Source: Roseovarius sp. MMSF_3359
Lineage (GTDB): Bacteria; Pseudomonadota; Alphaproteobacteria; Rhodobacterales; Rhodobacteraceae
NCBI RefSeq assembly: GCF_030733385.1
Contig: NZ_JASHJC010000006.1
Coordinates: 1-64,000, forward strand
Direction: 5' to 3'
Length of the DNA: 64,000 bases
The notes under the pieces are model-generated. The model had not been told where the DNA came from. It saw only the letters and a program-made list of their open reading frames with translations, and ran no database searches. The position numbers and the translations under genes were made by a program. This document shows positions 1-9,354 of this stretch, piece by piece. Within the stretch, counting starts at the first letter, position 1. The number at the start of each line of letters is the position of its first letter.

Positions 1-576
1 ACAAACTGGCCGCGTAAGGCGATCAAACCCAAACCAAGGACTCTCCGCAAGGTGGAGGAAACTTGGGGCTCAGGTCAGCACGGCAACACATTGAAAGCTG
101 AAATAGAAAGCGAGTGCGGTAAAACCCGAAAAGGCAAACCCGGAAACATACAAGGTCTAGCCAGGATGCTGCTGGCCGAGCCTAACCACTTAGGCATTTC
201 GAAAGCGATCGCAGCAATTGATCAATTCATCGAAAGCTCCGCCGCGGGTTTCTCTGACGTAAAGGTCGATCTAAAGCGCGAGTTCTGGGAATCGCAAAGG
301 CTTGTACAGCATGAAGACGCCTCCCAAGGCTACGCCGAAATCACTATGCGCCGCAGTGTAATGCGACCCAAACCCCTACCGAAGACGCTTTCTACCGTTC
401 ACAAAGCTAAGGGTCTCGAGTGCAGCAATACCATGATCATGCATTGTGACCGTGCCAGCTTTGGGAACACGATTTACGGAAGATGCAAGCTTTATGTGGC
501 ACTCAGCCGTGCCAAATCGTCGTTGGCAATAGTTCTTCCAAAAACGAACCCTAGTCCTCTTTTCAAGCTTGGGTAA
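1..576 (+). CDS. UvrD/Rep-type superfamily 1 helicase, C-terminal end (partial)
   Basis: The frame is open from base 1, so this is the 3' end of a longer gene that starts before the window. The first in-frame start-like codon is GTG at 52. Two SF1 helicase motifs are visible near the C-terminus: STVHKAKGLE (motif V region, about residues 114-123 counted from the GTG) and LYVALSRAK (motif VI, about 147-155). These place it among UvrD-like DNA/RNA helicases. It ends about 270 bp before the GHKL ATPase gene on the same strand. UvrD-like helicases are common in defence modules (for example GajB of Gabija), but the diagnostic N-terminus is missing, so membership in a named system cannot be judged. 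Base composition is less GC-rich than the chromosome further right. Confidence 0.7.
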   Translation, partial: TNWPRKAIKPKPRTLRKVEETWGSGQHGNTLKAEIESECGKTRKGKPGNIQGLARMLLAEPNHLGISKAIAAIDQFIESSAAGFSDVKVDLKREFWESQRLVQHEDASQGYAEITMRRSVMRPKPLPKTLSTVHKAKGLECSNTMIMHCDRASFGNTIYGRCKLYVALSRAKSSLAIVLPKTNPSPLFKLG

Positions 577-849
577 CTGCTAACCTTGAACGCGCCACCG
601 AGTCGATATCAGCTTCTCGGAAACCGTAAGACAATACAGTGCGGCAAACTCTTGGGTTGCAAAACAACCATTCAATGAAACCTGTGTCGACACTTAAAAA
701 CACTACATGGTAAGGAAGGATTTGGCGATTAAGCTGAGGTCCTGGCAAGCGACTATTTACGATGGACAAAGCGGGATGTGGCAACGAACCTGGGCTTGGG
801 AAAACTTCATGGATGCTTTGCATTGTCTTATTGTGCGGGAGTTTGTGTG

Positions 850-1926
850 ATGATCGATCAAGATCGTCTGGTGACTGAGTTAAACAAAGGATGGGTCTAC
901 GCGAGTGATCCATTGGTCTTTTTTCGCGGTTACGACAGTTTTTCCGAGTTTCTCAGAACGGCCGAAAGCTTTGATCCAATCCGACTATTGAAGCACTATG
1001 AGCAGACCATCACTCACAAGACCCAGCCAAATGACCAAGTGTTGCGTTTTCAGCTTCTTAGAATGGCCCGCCAGAAGGGAGACGAAGTTGGCACTGAAGA
1101 CTTCTATCGTTTCGCGGATGATTTGGTGTCGAGACGTTGCGTCACAAATTTCGACGAGAGATCTGTAAACTTTTTGGCCTACCAAGGGACTATTTCACGT
1201 GGTGACGACGTGTTTGCGGCATTGCGGAAGGATATTAGTCGGCCTAACCAAGAACTTCGAATCCGTCGAAAGCTTCTTCGGGTGTTCGACAGGTTCGACG
1301 ATCAGAACAAGAAAACTTTCTTTGGAAGCCTGCTTGGAAATGATGGAAGGGGCACCAAACTCTTCGATGCTATCAGCAGTATACACCATCAAGTCATTGA
1401 CAACATCGATCATTGGATGGACTACCCACAGAACCCAAACAAGACAGAGCGGAACCAGAAACTATTTGGAGACACTCTCGTATTTCGTGTGTCGAGAATT
1501 TCCTACTCAACGCACCTTCAGACAAGCTTTGCTAACCAAAGCCCAGATTTGCGCGGTTACCTTTCCAGTCATGCGGAGCTTACAGGTAGACAGGAAACTC
1601 GGTTTTGGAAGTTAGACTACTTCGATAATGGCAGGGGGATTGTTGAAAACCTTAGGCAGTTTGGGCGTTTCCCGAGCACTGAGTTCACACTCAAAGATGC
1701 AATAGAACAAAATCTTTCGATCCGCGGGGACGTTGGACCTGAGCGGAGAAAGGGAGAAGGATACTCAATTGTAATTGATGAGGCTAGGAACGTAGCCGGA
1801 TATGTGTCAATCCATTCGGGTGGAGAACGGGTCTTCATTTCACCTCAAACAAACTCTCAATTGGTCAGCGAACCTACTACGGAGTTCAAGTTTGGCACCC
1901 ACTTGAGCCTTATTTTTCCAGGATAA
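850..1926 (+). CDS. GHKL-type ATPase domain protein, possible conflict-system component
   Basis: A 358-residue soluble protein from ATG 850, preceded by GGGAG; longer in-frame starts back to 778 have no better ribosome site. The C-terminal third looks like a GHKL (gyrase/Hsp90/histidine kinase/MutL) nucleotide-binding domain. It has DNGRGI at about residues 259-264 (DxGxG box), KGEGYS at about 301-306 (G2-like glycine box) and a final FGTHLSLIFP strand (GT box). A possible N box (HHQVIDNIDHW) lies about 75 residues before the DxGxG box, an unusually long gap. The N-terminal 170 residues are charged, mostly helical and unrecognised. No histidine-kinase dimerisation helix or transmembrane segment is seen, so this is probably not a sensor kinase. 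The next gene starts 5 bp after the stop, implying co-translation. Function is unknown; a regulatory or remodelling ATPase for its partner is my inference. Confidence 0.6.
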   Translation: MIDQDRLVTELNKGWVYASDPLVFFRGYDSFSEFLRTAESFDPIRLLKHYEQTITHKTQPNDQVLRFQLLRMARQKGDEVGTEDFYRFADDLVSRRCVTNFDERSVNFLAYQGTISRGDDVFAALRKDISRPNQELRIRRKLLRVFDRFDDQNKKTFFGSLLGNDGRGTKLFDAISSIHHQVIDNIDHWMDYPQNPNKTERNQKLFGDTLVFRVSRISYSTHLQTSFANQSPDLRGYLSSHAELTGRQETRFWKLDYFDNGRGIVENLRQFGRFPSTEFTLKDAIEQNLSIRGDVGPERRKGEGYSIVIDEARNVAGYVSIHSGGERVFISPQTNSQLVSEPTTEFKFGTHLSLIFPG

Positions 1927-1931
1927 TTTGA

Positions 1932-4214
1932 GTGAAGTTTGTTCAGATTCAAGAGGTAGGTATTGGGGAGCTGGTTCCTACTGAACCGGTTCTGAAGCGA
2001 TCTCTAAAACACGCGATCAATTCTCTCTACGAAAGGCTACGCAACGAAAATGTAGACTTTGCATCCGTAAGCTCCGCATACTTTCGGCTGGATCCGTCGA
2101 TCAATTGGAGTTCGCACCGCAAAGTACTCATGGAGGTAGCGTATTCACTTCGAAAGTTGGCGAGCAGCCGATTTCCAAAAGCGCAATGCTACTTACTGTT
2201 TTGTGCAGACTTTGAGCATCACCTTACAACGATGAACGGCAAAGTGCCACCTAACGAAGCCAGTTTGATCACTGATCTTCGTGAAGAAGAACTGCGAAAA
2301 CTAGCCAATGAATCGGGCGCATTGTACGAAGGCAACCGGTTCCACTTCTTCAGGTTGCCGTCCGGTCAAACAGCAGACTTCTTCCTACGTACCGGCAACT
2401 GCTTGGCCAGGCGGGAATCCTTGCACATTCTGGCCTTTTGGGCGCTACCAAGTTTAGAGACAACCAATCTAATAATTTGTGACACTTGGAGCATATCCAC
2501 TCTGGGCATGTACCTTGCTAGATTGGCCGAACAATACACAGGAAGACGATATGATTGCCAATACCTGTCCAAGTACCTTAGCGAAGACATTGCCTCGTCC
2601 AGCGAAGTACTAGAACTGCTCGAGCAGGCTTCAGACGGCCGCATCGCACCGATTTTCCTCGTCAGCGCTCTTTCAAGCGGCAGAAGCCTTCGCACCTATG
2701 TGGAGGCGTTCGGCACGTTGTTTGAAGATGAAAAACCTTCTGTTGTCACAGTCTATTTGCTAGGCCAAAGTTTAGCCCCCGATTTGGAAGCTAGCATTGA
2801 CGTACTTGTGCTGTGTAGTCTGGCGGATATCCTCGAAGCGCGAGGTCTTCATGGCTTAGTAGATGATGTCAGTCTGGAAGAAGGGCAAAAGATCTTCACG
2901 ATTGATGCGCAGACCTACTTTCCTCGATATTTTGAGCCAAAGGAACATCGGTTCACTCCGAGCAAATTCACGGCGAAGTCAAAACAGTTTTTTGAAACTT
3001 ATGCTGGATACCAGATTTTTTCTGTTTGCAAAGATGGCTCTTCGAACACAAAGCTCAATTTGCGGCGACACCATGCGTTCCATGTAGACATCCTTAAGCT
3101 GGTGTCGTCTAGTGAGTTTCGGGTGAGAATTGCAAAGCTTGTCAAATCACTCGACCGTCCGACACACATCGTTCATCTGAAGAAACCTGCGGATGCAAGG
3201 TTCGCCCAAGTCGTATCTGAGTGCTTTCCTGACGATTCACCGATCGATTTGATTGAATGCTCGGGATATCGGCGTATTCCTAAGAGGCAAGACATCCTAC
3301 GGGTTCTTGCGGACCCAAACGCCAACGTCTGGTTCCTCGATGCAATGTACATTAGCGGTCAAAGCACTGCTCAAGACTTCGAACAAGGGCTTCGGTCTGG
3401 ACTAAGTACGCAAGGTTTGAGCGAGTATCCGTCGAGGATCTCTTTTCTGGTGGGACTTTTGCGTCCAGACCTAAGTGCAAAAATCACCAGCGACAACGGG
3501 ACGATGATAAGACTCAGCTGCCCTACTAGGCACGGGGAAATCGTTGTAAACTCTGTTGAAGAGGTTTTGCTTCCAAATTGGGATCACACACAATGCCCTT
3601 GGTGCAAAGAGCGCGAATTACATACCCTCCTTTTGTCAAAGCATGCTCTGGACGGTATGTCAGGAAAGGAGAAGGCATACATTGAAGGTCGTTTGACACT
3701 CCTCGCGGAAGGCCGGCGTCAGGGATTAAGGAACAACCTTTTCTTTAAGCGATATCCTGAACACCAGTTCGAATTCAACAAAGGTTCTTTGTGGTTCGAC
3801 TGGTCAGTTGTGCGAGAAAAGGGGCTATCCGAGTCGGAGGCGGACATAATGCTCGCGGTTGCATCTGCGTTACAGTATTGGCGCGATGATTACGGTTCTA
3901 AGACTCCTGCTCAATACCTGCTGGATCAGCAATCGTGTTTTGGCGTCAACGTATACAATGAGTCCTTTCTTCGCGCTGCAATATGGCGATCCTTGAAGCG
4001 GCGCGAAGTGGATACATTTCTGAACGATAGTTACCGAAAAGAGTTGTTAGTGCGAGTTTTCGACGCCGGCGGGGCCGCCGATGCGACGGACGAGTTCGTT
4101 TTGGGTTGGGAGGCCTCCAAGCTCTTGGGGCGCTATTTGCCAAGGGTCATTGGCAAGGATCGGTTTGATGCAATCGACTGGAACTACCTAAAGTGGACAT
4201 GCCTAGCAATCTAA
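1932..4214 (+). CDS. Large protein with two degenerate phosphoribosyltransferase-like segments and a CxxC motif
   Basis: A 760-residue soluble protein starting at GTG 1932, 5 bp after the GHKL gene. Two segments resemble the type I PRTase fold. The first is about residues 137-320: an OPRT-like stretch FRLPSGQTADFF, then NLIICDTWSIS, then FLVSALSSGRSL at 242-253 in the position of the PRPP-binding loop. The second is about 407-520, with VWFLDAMYISGQSTA at 466-480 in the equivalent loop. The classic acidic pair of the PRPP loop is missing in the first copy and only one Asp (D470) remains in the second, so catalysis is doubtful; ligand binding is possible. CPWC at 555-558 with a nearby His could hold a metal. 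The C-terminal 180 residues are unrecognised. Tight linkage to a GHKL ATPase and proximity to a helicase and an RNA-repair island suggest a conflict or stress role, by inference only. Confidence 0.5.
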   Translation: MKFVQIQEVGIGELVPTEPVLKRSLKHAINSLYERLRNENVDFASVSSAYFRLDPSINWSSHRKVLMEVAYSLRKLASSRFPKAQCYLLFCADFEHHLTTMNGKVPPNEASLITDLREEELRKLANESGALYEGNRFHFFRLPSGQTADFFLRTGNCLARRESLHILAFWALPSLETTNLIICDTWSISTLGMYLARLAEQYTGRRYDCQYLSKYLSEDIASSSEVLELLEQASDGRIAPIFLVSALSSGRSLRTYVEAFGTLFEDEKPSVVTVYLLGQSLAPDLEASIDVLVLCSLADILEARGLHGLVDDVSLEEGQKIFTIDAQTYFPRYFEPKEHRFTPSKFTAKSKQFFETYAGYQIFSVCKDGSSNTKLNLRRHHAFHVDILKLVSSSEFRVRIAKLVKSLDRPTHIVHLKKPADARFAQVVSECFPDDSPIDLIECSGYRRIPKRQDILRVLADPNANVWFLDAMYISGQSTAQDFEQGLRSGLSTQGLSEYPSRISFLVGLLRPDLSAKITSDNGTMIRLSCPTRHGEIVVNSVEEVLLPNWDHTQCPWCKERELHTLLLSKHALDGMSGKEKAYIEGRLTLLAEGRRQGLRNNLFFKRYPEHQFEFNKGSLWFDWSVVREKGLSESEADIMLAVASALQYWRDDYGSKTPAQYLLDQQSCFGVNVYNESFLRAAIWRSLKRREVDTFLNDSYRKELLVRVFDAGGAADATDEFVLGWEASKLLGRYLPRVIGKDRFDAIDWNYLKWTCLAI

Positions 4215-4451
4215 CATTCCACTTGTAGTGACCAATCATGCATTTTTTTGCTTCCGCAGCGAATGTCTCCTTCGACGGGCCGCAGCGTAGCATGCTGGAT
4301 GTCTCGTCAGGGTCGGCTTTGGGCCGCAATTCTCGCCCATCTCGGTATCAGAATTTTTGCAATCAGACTTCGTGATCTCAAACCACGTTCCACTCCAACA
4401 GGCTGACCGTGAGAACGAACCCATCTCGCTCCCGAAGCGACCGTTTCTGAT

Positions 4452-7007
4452 TTACAATCTTGGGTCGACTGGCTCACTTTCCAACGCAAGCACTGCCAAT
4501 GCGCACTCGTGCACCTTGGAAAGTGGAAACCCTTCAACAAACCTATGCAGCCCTTCAAAACCGAGTTTAAATTCCCGTTCTGCAAGCGAGAATTTGCGGC
4601 CCAGCCCGCGCTGCCGGAGGCGCTCAATATTCTCAGGCAGGTCATAGTCGGGACCATATATTATCCGAAGATAGTCACGTCCGCGCACTTTCATTGCAGG
4701 TTGGATCAGACCTTTGTCGCCACGCAGGATAAATGCGTTGGGTTTGAACACCAGCCCTTCCCCTCCCGAGCCAGTGTGTTTCATCCACCAGTCAATGACC
4801 GTCTCGCGATCAGCCGCATTATTCAGGTCAATGCGTTTCCAGCCGGTCGTTTGCAGGATCGGATCGGTGGCGGCCAATTTTCCCAGAGTTTCCATATGCC
4901 AGGTATGGGGCTGATCCACATAAACCATGCCTTCGCTCGCCAGGATGTGGAACGGCGCTATGCGGTAGTCCTCAATAATGTCCGCTGCCCAGCAGTACCC
5001 GTCGATTGTCTGTCCCATGAGTTCCGCGTTGGAAAACTGGGTTTCTGCACGCGCGCTCAACGCATCCAGCCCATCGATTTCCCCAGCTTTGGAAATTGCC
5101 TCGAGCAATGCCGAAGCGGATGATTTTGCCGCCGTCACCGTTGGCAGGTATTGCCGTTTGAGCAACTCCTGCGCCTTGGCAGACCAGGACATAAGTTCAG
5201 CGTCAAGAAGCACCCAGTCGGTCTGAAGTTCTTCCCACAGATCCGCTGAATGCATTGCATTTCCAATTCGCGCAACAACTGCGGCTTCTTCGGACTCGTC
5301 CTTGAAGAAGGGTCGCCCGGTACGCGTATAGTTCACGCCTGCTTTGCCGTCTTCCACGCCAAATCGGGCCTTTGCGGCGTCCGCATCCTTGGCGACCACC
5401 AACAAGGCACGCGATCCCATGTGTTTTTCTTCGACAACCAGGTCGGTCACACCCCGGCTAGCGAAATGGTCCATCGCCTGATTGGGATGTTCCAGAAAAG
5501 GGCCTTCTGGTGCCGTTGGGCATGCGGCCATCGTGGGCGGCAGATAGATCAGCCATCTGGGATCAACGGCAAAACGGCTCATGACCTCCAGCGCGGCAAG
5601 ACTGTTTTCTTCGGGAATTTGCAAGGTGGATTTGAACCGTGTTTCGATTCGCATCTTGGTTGCATAATCGTCGAAATAAAGCAGACGGTCATGATCCTGT
5701 TGTGCGGACAGGGATTGGTCAGCATCCCAAGGTTTTGCGGGGATCGCATATTGCATTTTCGCAGGAACGGAAACCGTTTCTCGCTCGGGCCACCGCAATG
5801 CGGTAAGCTTGCCGCCAAAAACACATCCCGTGTCGATGCACATGGTGTGGTTCAGCCATTCGGCCTCGGCCATTGGCGTGTGGCCAAAAACGACATCCGC
5901 CTTGCCACGGTAATCGCGCGCCCATTCCAAACGCACGGGCAGGCCAAACTCATCAACCTCGCCAGTTGTCTCGCCGAACATCGCGAAATTACGTACATGA
6001 CCGGAGCCGCGCCCGTGCATTTCTTCTTTCAGGCCGGCGTGGGCAATGACCAGCTTGCCATCGGCCAACCAGGCATGAGAGCGCAAATCCCAAATGAAGT
6101 CCGAGACCCGTCTGCGGAAGGTCTCCGAGGTTTTTTCAAGCTCAGCGACGGTCAGATCCAGACCATGTGCCTGTGTCACATTCCGGCCCTTCAGCCATTT
6201 GTTCAGCTTGAAGTCGTGATTGCCAATCACGCAGCGGCCAGAGCCTTCATCGCACATGCCCATGACAAGGCGCAAAGCATCCAGATTGCGCGGACCCCGG
6301 TCCGTGATATCACCGACAAAGAACGCCGTACGGCCTTCCGGATGACGGGCGCGGATCAGGTCCTCGGAACCGGTTTCGAATGGGTCTATCACATATCCGA
6401 GATTTCCAAGCAATTCGGTCAATTCATCAAAGCAGCCGTGAATGTCACCGATGATGTCAAAGGGACCATGATCAGTGCGGTTGTCCGTCCATAGGGGTTC
6501 ACGCACAATCTCCAGCGCATCCACTTCCTCGGGGGATTTCATGATCTGAACTTGACGGAAGCCCTCTTTCTGCAAACCGCGCACGCCTCGTCTGAGTGAC
6601 TTGGCATGATTGCGTGCCACGTGTTCCCCAAAGTCGCGGTTAGGGCGGTTTTGATTGCGTTCATGGCAAATCTTGGGGTCGATATCGAGCACCAGCGCCA
6701 CAGGCAACGCATGATATTTGCGTGCCAGCTGCACGAGCTTTGCCCGATCCTCGCGTTTCACTGATGTGGCATCAATAACGGTCATCAACCGGCGCTTCAG
6801 CCGAATGGATGCCGTGTAATTGAGCAGATCGAAAGCATCGCCCGTCGCGGCAAGATCGGTTTCATCGTCCGAAACAATCGCCCGGCAGGCATCAGAAGAC
6901 ACAATCTCGGTTTCCAGAAAATGCTTGCGCGCAAAGCCGGACTTGCCCGAGCCGGTGGCGCCGATCAGAACAACAAGAGCAAAATCGGGGATGGAAATCT
7001 TGGTCAT
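4452..7007 (-). CDS. pnkp: Pnkp: RNA 5'-kinase / 3'-phosphatase / ligase
   Basis: An 851-residue trifunctional RNA-repair enzyme, about the usual length for bacterial Pnkp. Domains in order: an N-terminal kinase with P-loop GATGSGKS (16-23); a metallophosphoesterase with GDIHG (187-191), GDITDRG (232-238), GNHD (262-265) and GHTP (375-378) metal-ligand motifs; and a C-terminal nucleotidyltransferase/ligase with EEKHMGSR, where K528 is the expected adenylylated lysine. With Hen1 it heals and seals broken RNA, classically tRNA cut by ribotoxins, and the sealed site gains a 2'-O-methyl. Its ATG overlaps the stop of the upstream nucleotidyltransferase gene (ATGA), so it is the translationally coupled last gene of the rsr-RNA-rtcB-hen1 operon. 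The end converges on the PRTase-like gene with a 237-bp gap. Confidence 0.95.
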   Translation of the reverse strand: MTKISIPDFALVVLIGATGSGKSGFARKHFLETEIVSSDACRAIVSDDETDLAATGDAFDLLNYTASIRLKRRLMTVIDATSVKREDRAKLVQLARKYHALPVALVLDIDPKICHERNQNRPNRDFGEHVARNHAKSLRRGVRGLQKEGFRQVQIMKSPEEVDALEIVREPLWTDNRTDHGPFDIIGDIHGCFDELTELLGNLGYVIDPFETGSEDLIRARHPEGRTAFFVGDITDRGPRNLDALRLVMGMCDEGSGRCVIGNHDFKLNKWLKGRNVTQAHGLDLTVAELEKTSETFRRRVSDFIWDLRSHAWLADGKLVIAHAGLKEEMHGRGSGHVRNFAMFGETTGEVDEFGLPVRLEWARDYRGKADVVFGHTPMAEAEWLNHTMCIDTGCVFGGKLTALRWPERETVSVPAKMQYAIPAKPWDADQSLSAQQDHDRLLYFDDYATKMRIETRFKSTLQIPEENSLAALEVMSRFAVDPRWLIYLPPTMAACPTAPEGPFLEHPNQAMDHFASRGVTDLVVEEKHMGSRALLVVAKDADAAKARFGVEDGKAGVNYTRTGRPFFKDESEEAAVVARIGNAMHSADLWEELQTDWVLLDAELMSWSAKAQELLKRQYLPTVTAAKSSASALLEAISKAGEIDGLDALSARAETQFSNAELMGQTIDGYCWAADIIEDYRIAPFHILASEGMVYVDQPHTWHMETLGKLAATDPILQTTGWKRIDLNNAADRETVIDWWMKHTGSGGEGLVFKPNAFILRGDKGLIQPAMKVRGRDYLRIIYGPDYDLPENIERLRQRGLGRKFSLAEREFKLGFEGLHRFVEGFPLSKVHECALAVLALESEPVDPRL

Positions 7008-7828
7008 GCTGCACCCCCCACGAAAGCTCTGCCATTTACGATTTGCCGCAACAATTCGTCGCCTTCTGCCATCAAGTCCGACCGTTCTTCCTCTTTTGCC
7101 ACGACTTCAGCCCAAGCAATCTGATCGTGAATGAAAGCATCAATCATCGGAATACGCGCGCCACGCCCTATTTCCTTGGCTGCAGATTTAAGGACCAGAA
7201 GCCGTTCAATATGTTCGATGAGTTCCCGACCCAGAGACTGTCCCTGGACCAGCGCCTGCAGGTTCATAGGTGGCTGTACCGCTGGGTTTTGCCTGATCCA
7301 TGAAATCGCCAGAGCGGGCCGCAGGATGTAGAAGTATTTTTTCAAAGACACATCTGGGTTGTTCCCGACATGCTTGTCCCATTGCTTAACCGCTAGGTTG
7401 CGATAGTGATGCAGGCAGCTTTCGCCAAATGTGGTTTTGTCCGCAAATTGGATCAGACGGTCACAGACCGCATCATTCCAGCGATACCGGATCGGGCTCG
7501 ACAGCCATTCCAGCATCACCGGATTGGGTTTGATCAGAAGGCCAAGCGCTTTGCGAATATCCCAGCCGTTGATGTCCCAGTCGCCTTCGATGGGCAGTTC
7601 TATGACATCGCGACCGGGCTCAATGCTGAGATACCAGTCAGGTTGGCGGGCATAGATGAACCGCACATCGTAATCGCTGTCGGGCGACGGAAATCCCCAG
7701 GCACGGCTGCCGCTTTCGATGGCAAAGAGGATACGCACACCATGATCGGCCTCCAAGGCAGTTAGCTTGGATTGAATGATCGCTTCGATATCCGGCGCTA
7801 CGGATGGGACAAAAACAGGCAGGCTCAT
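7004..7828 (-). CDS. Nucleotidyltransferase-domain protein of the RNA-repair operon
   Basis: A 274-residue protein of the MNT-like / DNA polymerase beta-type nucleotidyltransferase superfamily. The signature is near the N-terminus: IESGSRAWGFPSPDSDYDVR (about residues 38-57) holds the GS helix and the paired acidic metal ligands DSDYD. The rest is helical. It overlaps hen1 upstream and pnkp downstream by 4 bp each (ATGA both times), so the three products are probably made in fixed proportion. Such proteins (COG3541-like) accompany Pnkp/Hen1 in other bacteria, but their substrate is not established as far as I know. Adding nucleotides to trimmed RNA 3' ends before ligation is an attractive inference only. 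Confidence 0.85.
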   Translation of the reverse strand: MSLPVFVPSVAPDIEAIIQSKLTALEADHGVRILFAIESGSRAWGFPSPDSDYDVRFIYARQPDWYLSIEPGRDVIELPIEGDWDINGWDIRKALGLLIKPNPVMLEWLSSPIRYRWNDAVCDRLIQFADKTTFGESCLHHYRNLAVKQWDKHVGNNPDVSLKKYFYILRPALAISWIRQNPAVQPPMNLQALVQGQSLGRELIEHIERLLVLKSAAKEIGRGARIPMIDAFIHDQIAWAEVVAKEEERSDLMAEGDELLRQIVNGRAFVGGAA

Positions 7829-9222
7829 ACGGCATCCTCCTGTTTGAACACAGCCATCTGCGATGGGCCGCCATGGGTGTCGTCAACCGGCCCCAACGGC
7901 GTGAAACTGACGCTATAACCATGTTCTTCAGCCACCTTATTGGCCCAGCTTTCGAATTCCGCCCGGGTCCATTCGAACCGGTGATCCGGATGGCGCAGTT
8001 TGCCGTCCTTCAGACCGTCGAACAGCACATTATATTCGCGGTTGGGTGTCGTCATCACCACCATGCGCGGACGGGCATCGGCAAAGAGCGACAAAACAAG
8101 CGCCGACAAGCGGTGTGGTTCGATATGTTCGATCACCTCGACCAGCGTTGCGGCATCAAAGCCCTGCCAACGCCGGTCCCCATAAGTCAGGCTGCCCATT
8201 TGTAGTCTGACTCGCTCAGCCATGGCGTCCCCGGCCTGATTGAGCCGCAGCTTGCGATGCGCCGCCTCCAAGGTTCTCACTGACGCATCCACGCCAACAA
8301 TGCGCGCCAGCCCGCGTTCCTTGATCAGCCGCGACATCAGCTTGCCTTCACCGCATCCCAAATCAAGAACCGAAGTGACATTGTTCTGCCTAAGCACCTC
8401 TGCCACCGTATCCAACCGCAACGCATGCAAGCGCAATGGCTTTTCAAGCTGCTCTTCAGGCTTGATCTTCGGAGCTTCCTCCGGTTCTTCTTCCTGCGGC
8501 GCCGTCTCTTCGAGGCGGGTAAGGGCCATATTCATCAATGATCTACGATGCTTCAAGGCGCGCCGTGTGATGAGTTGCTTGTCCGGATGCTCGGACAACC
8601 ATCCGTCACCCTTCGCTAGAAGCTTGTCGATCTCTTCTTCGCTGACATAGTAATGCTTGAAGTTGTCCAGGACGGGCATCAGCACATAAAGATGCTTGAG
8701 AATGTCCGCGAGGCGCAGTGTTGCGGCCAGACGCAGATCGACAACCTGCGCTTCGCCGATCTCTGACGGTGAGAGTATGGAATAGCCCAATGGCTCGAAC
8801 AAACGTTTGACCAGGTTCAGATCACCCGACAAGGCGACAGGCACAACGCGGATTTCGAACCGGAGCGCACGGTCCGCCAGAGCCTGTCGATCCTTCGATT
8901 TCCCAGCTATCGTCTGGGCAAAGGCCCGCCCCATCGCGACCGACAGAAATGAACTTGCCGCAAAAGGGCGGTCATTCACATATTGCGCCAGTAGACCATC
9001 GCTGTGCCGGTTTTTTCCACGCACCAGGCCGACCGGATCGACATCGAGATGCATCACAGCTGTTGTCCGGTCTTGAGATTTTTCCGGATAGAAAATCGTG
9101 ACCTCACCGACCGACGTATCTCGTGTATGCATGTGGTCAGGATGCTTGTGCAGCAAGAATCCAAGATCACTCGCGGCGTAATCAGCATCATCGGCTGCGG
9201 TAAGAGTAATTTCGATCTGCAT
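7825..9222 (-). CDS. hen1: Hen1: 3'-terminal RNA ribose 2'-O-methyltransferase
   Basis: About 465 residues from ATG 9222; an upstream in-frame TTG at 9237 is less likely because bacterial Hen1 begins near the MQIEITLT strand. The N-terminal half is the Hen1-specific ligase-activating domain, starting with ASDLGFLLHKHP. The C-terminal half is a Rossmann methyltransferase with SAM loop LDLGCGEG (about 286-293), the metal-ligand block EVIEHIEPH (about 362-370) and TTPNREYN. In the Pnkp/Hen1 pathway this enzyme methylates the 2'-OH at the break before sealing, protecting the junction from being cut again. A charged Glu/Pro-rich linker (about 242-262) joins the halves. The stop overlaps the start of the nucleotidyltransferase gene. 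Confidence 0.94.
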   Translation of the reverse strand: MQIEITLTAADDADYAASDLGFLLHKHPDHMHTRDTSVGEVTIFYPEKSQDRTTAVMHLDVDPVGLVRGKNRHSDGLLAQYVNDRPFAASSFLSVAMGRAFAQTIAGKSKDRQALADRALRFEIRVVPVALSGDLNLVKRLFEPLGYSILSPSEIGEAQVVDLRLAATLRLADILKHLYVLMPVLDNFKHYYVSEEEIDKLLAKGDGWLSEHPDKQLITRRALKHRRSLMNMALTRLEETAPQEEEPEEAPKIKPEEQLEKPLRLHALRLDTVAEVLRQNNVTSVLDLGCGEGKLMSRLIKERGLARIVGVDASVRTLEAAHRKLRLNQAGDAMAERVRLQMGSLTYGDRRWQGFDAATLVEVIEHIEPHRLSALVLSLFADARPRMVVMTTPNREYNVLFDGLKDGKLRHPDHRFEWTRAEFESWANKVAEEHGYSVSFTPLGPVDDTHGGPSQMAVFKQEDAV

Positions 9223-9322
9223 AATGTGGTCAATCAAGAACGCTTTGAAGTTTAAGGCTTAAATGTCGATTTGGGCGGATACAAGGCGGCGAATTCGTTC
9301 TGTGTTCAAACTGGAGCCTAAC

Positions 9323-9336
9323 GCCCATGAATGGGC
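9323..9336 (-). other. Short stem-loop between rtcB and hen1
   Basis: GCCCAT and ATGGGC with a 2-nt gap form a perfect 6-bp palindrome in the 132-bp rtcB-hen1 spacer. No T-run follows on the minus strand, so it is not a standard terminator. It may mark an RNA processing point or limit read-through into hen1. Confidence 0.35.
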
Positions 9337-9354
9337 TGCAAAGGTCGCCAGTGA

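Noticed and set aside
850-1926. Sensor histidine kinase call for the GHKL protein
   Set aside because: There is no HisKA phospho-acceptor helix, membrane segment or partner response regulator.
1-4214. Calling the left end a Gabija system because of the UvrD-like helicase
   Set aside because: No OLD-family nuclease (GajA) is present in the window, and the helicase N-terminus is missing.
5250-6494. 414-residue open frame antisense to pnkp
   Set aside because: It mirrors the well-conserved Pnkp coding sequence and has no domain features of its own.
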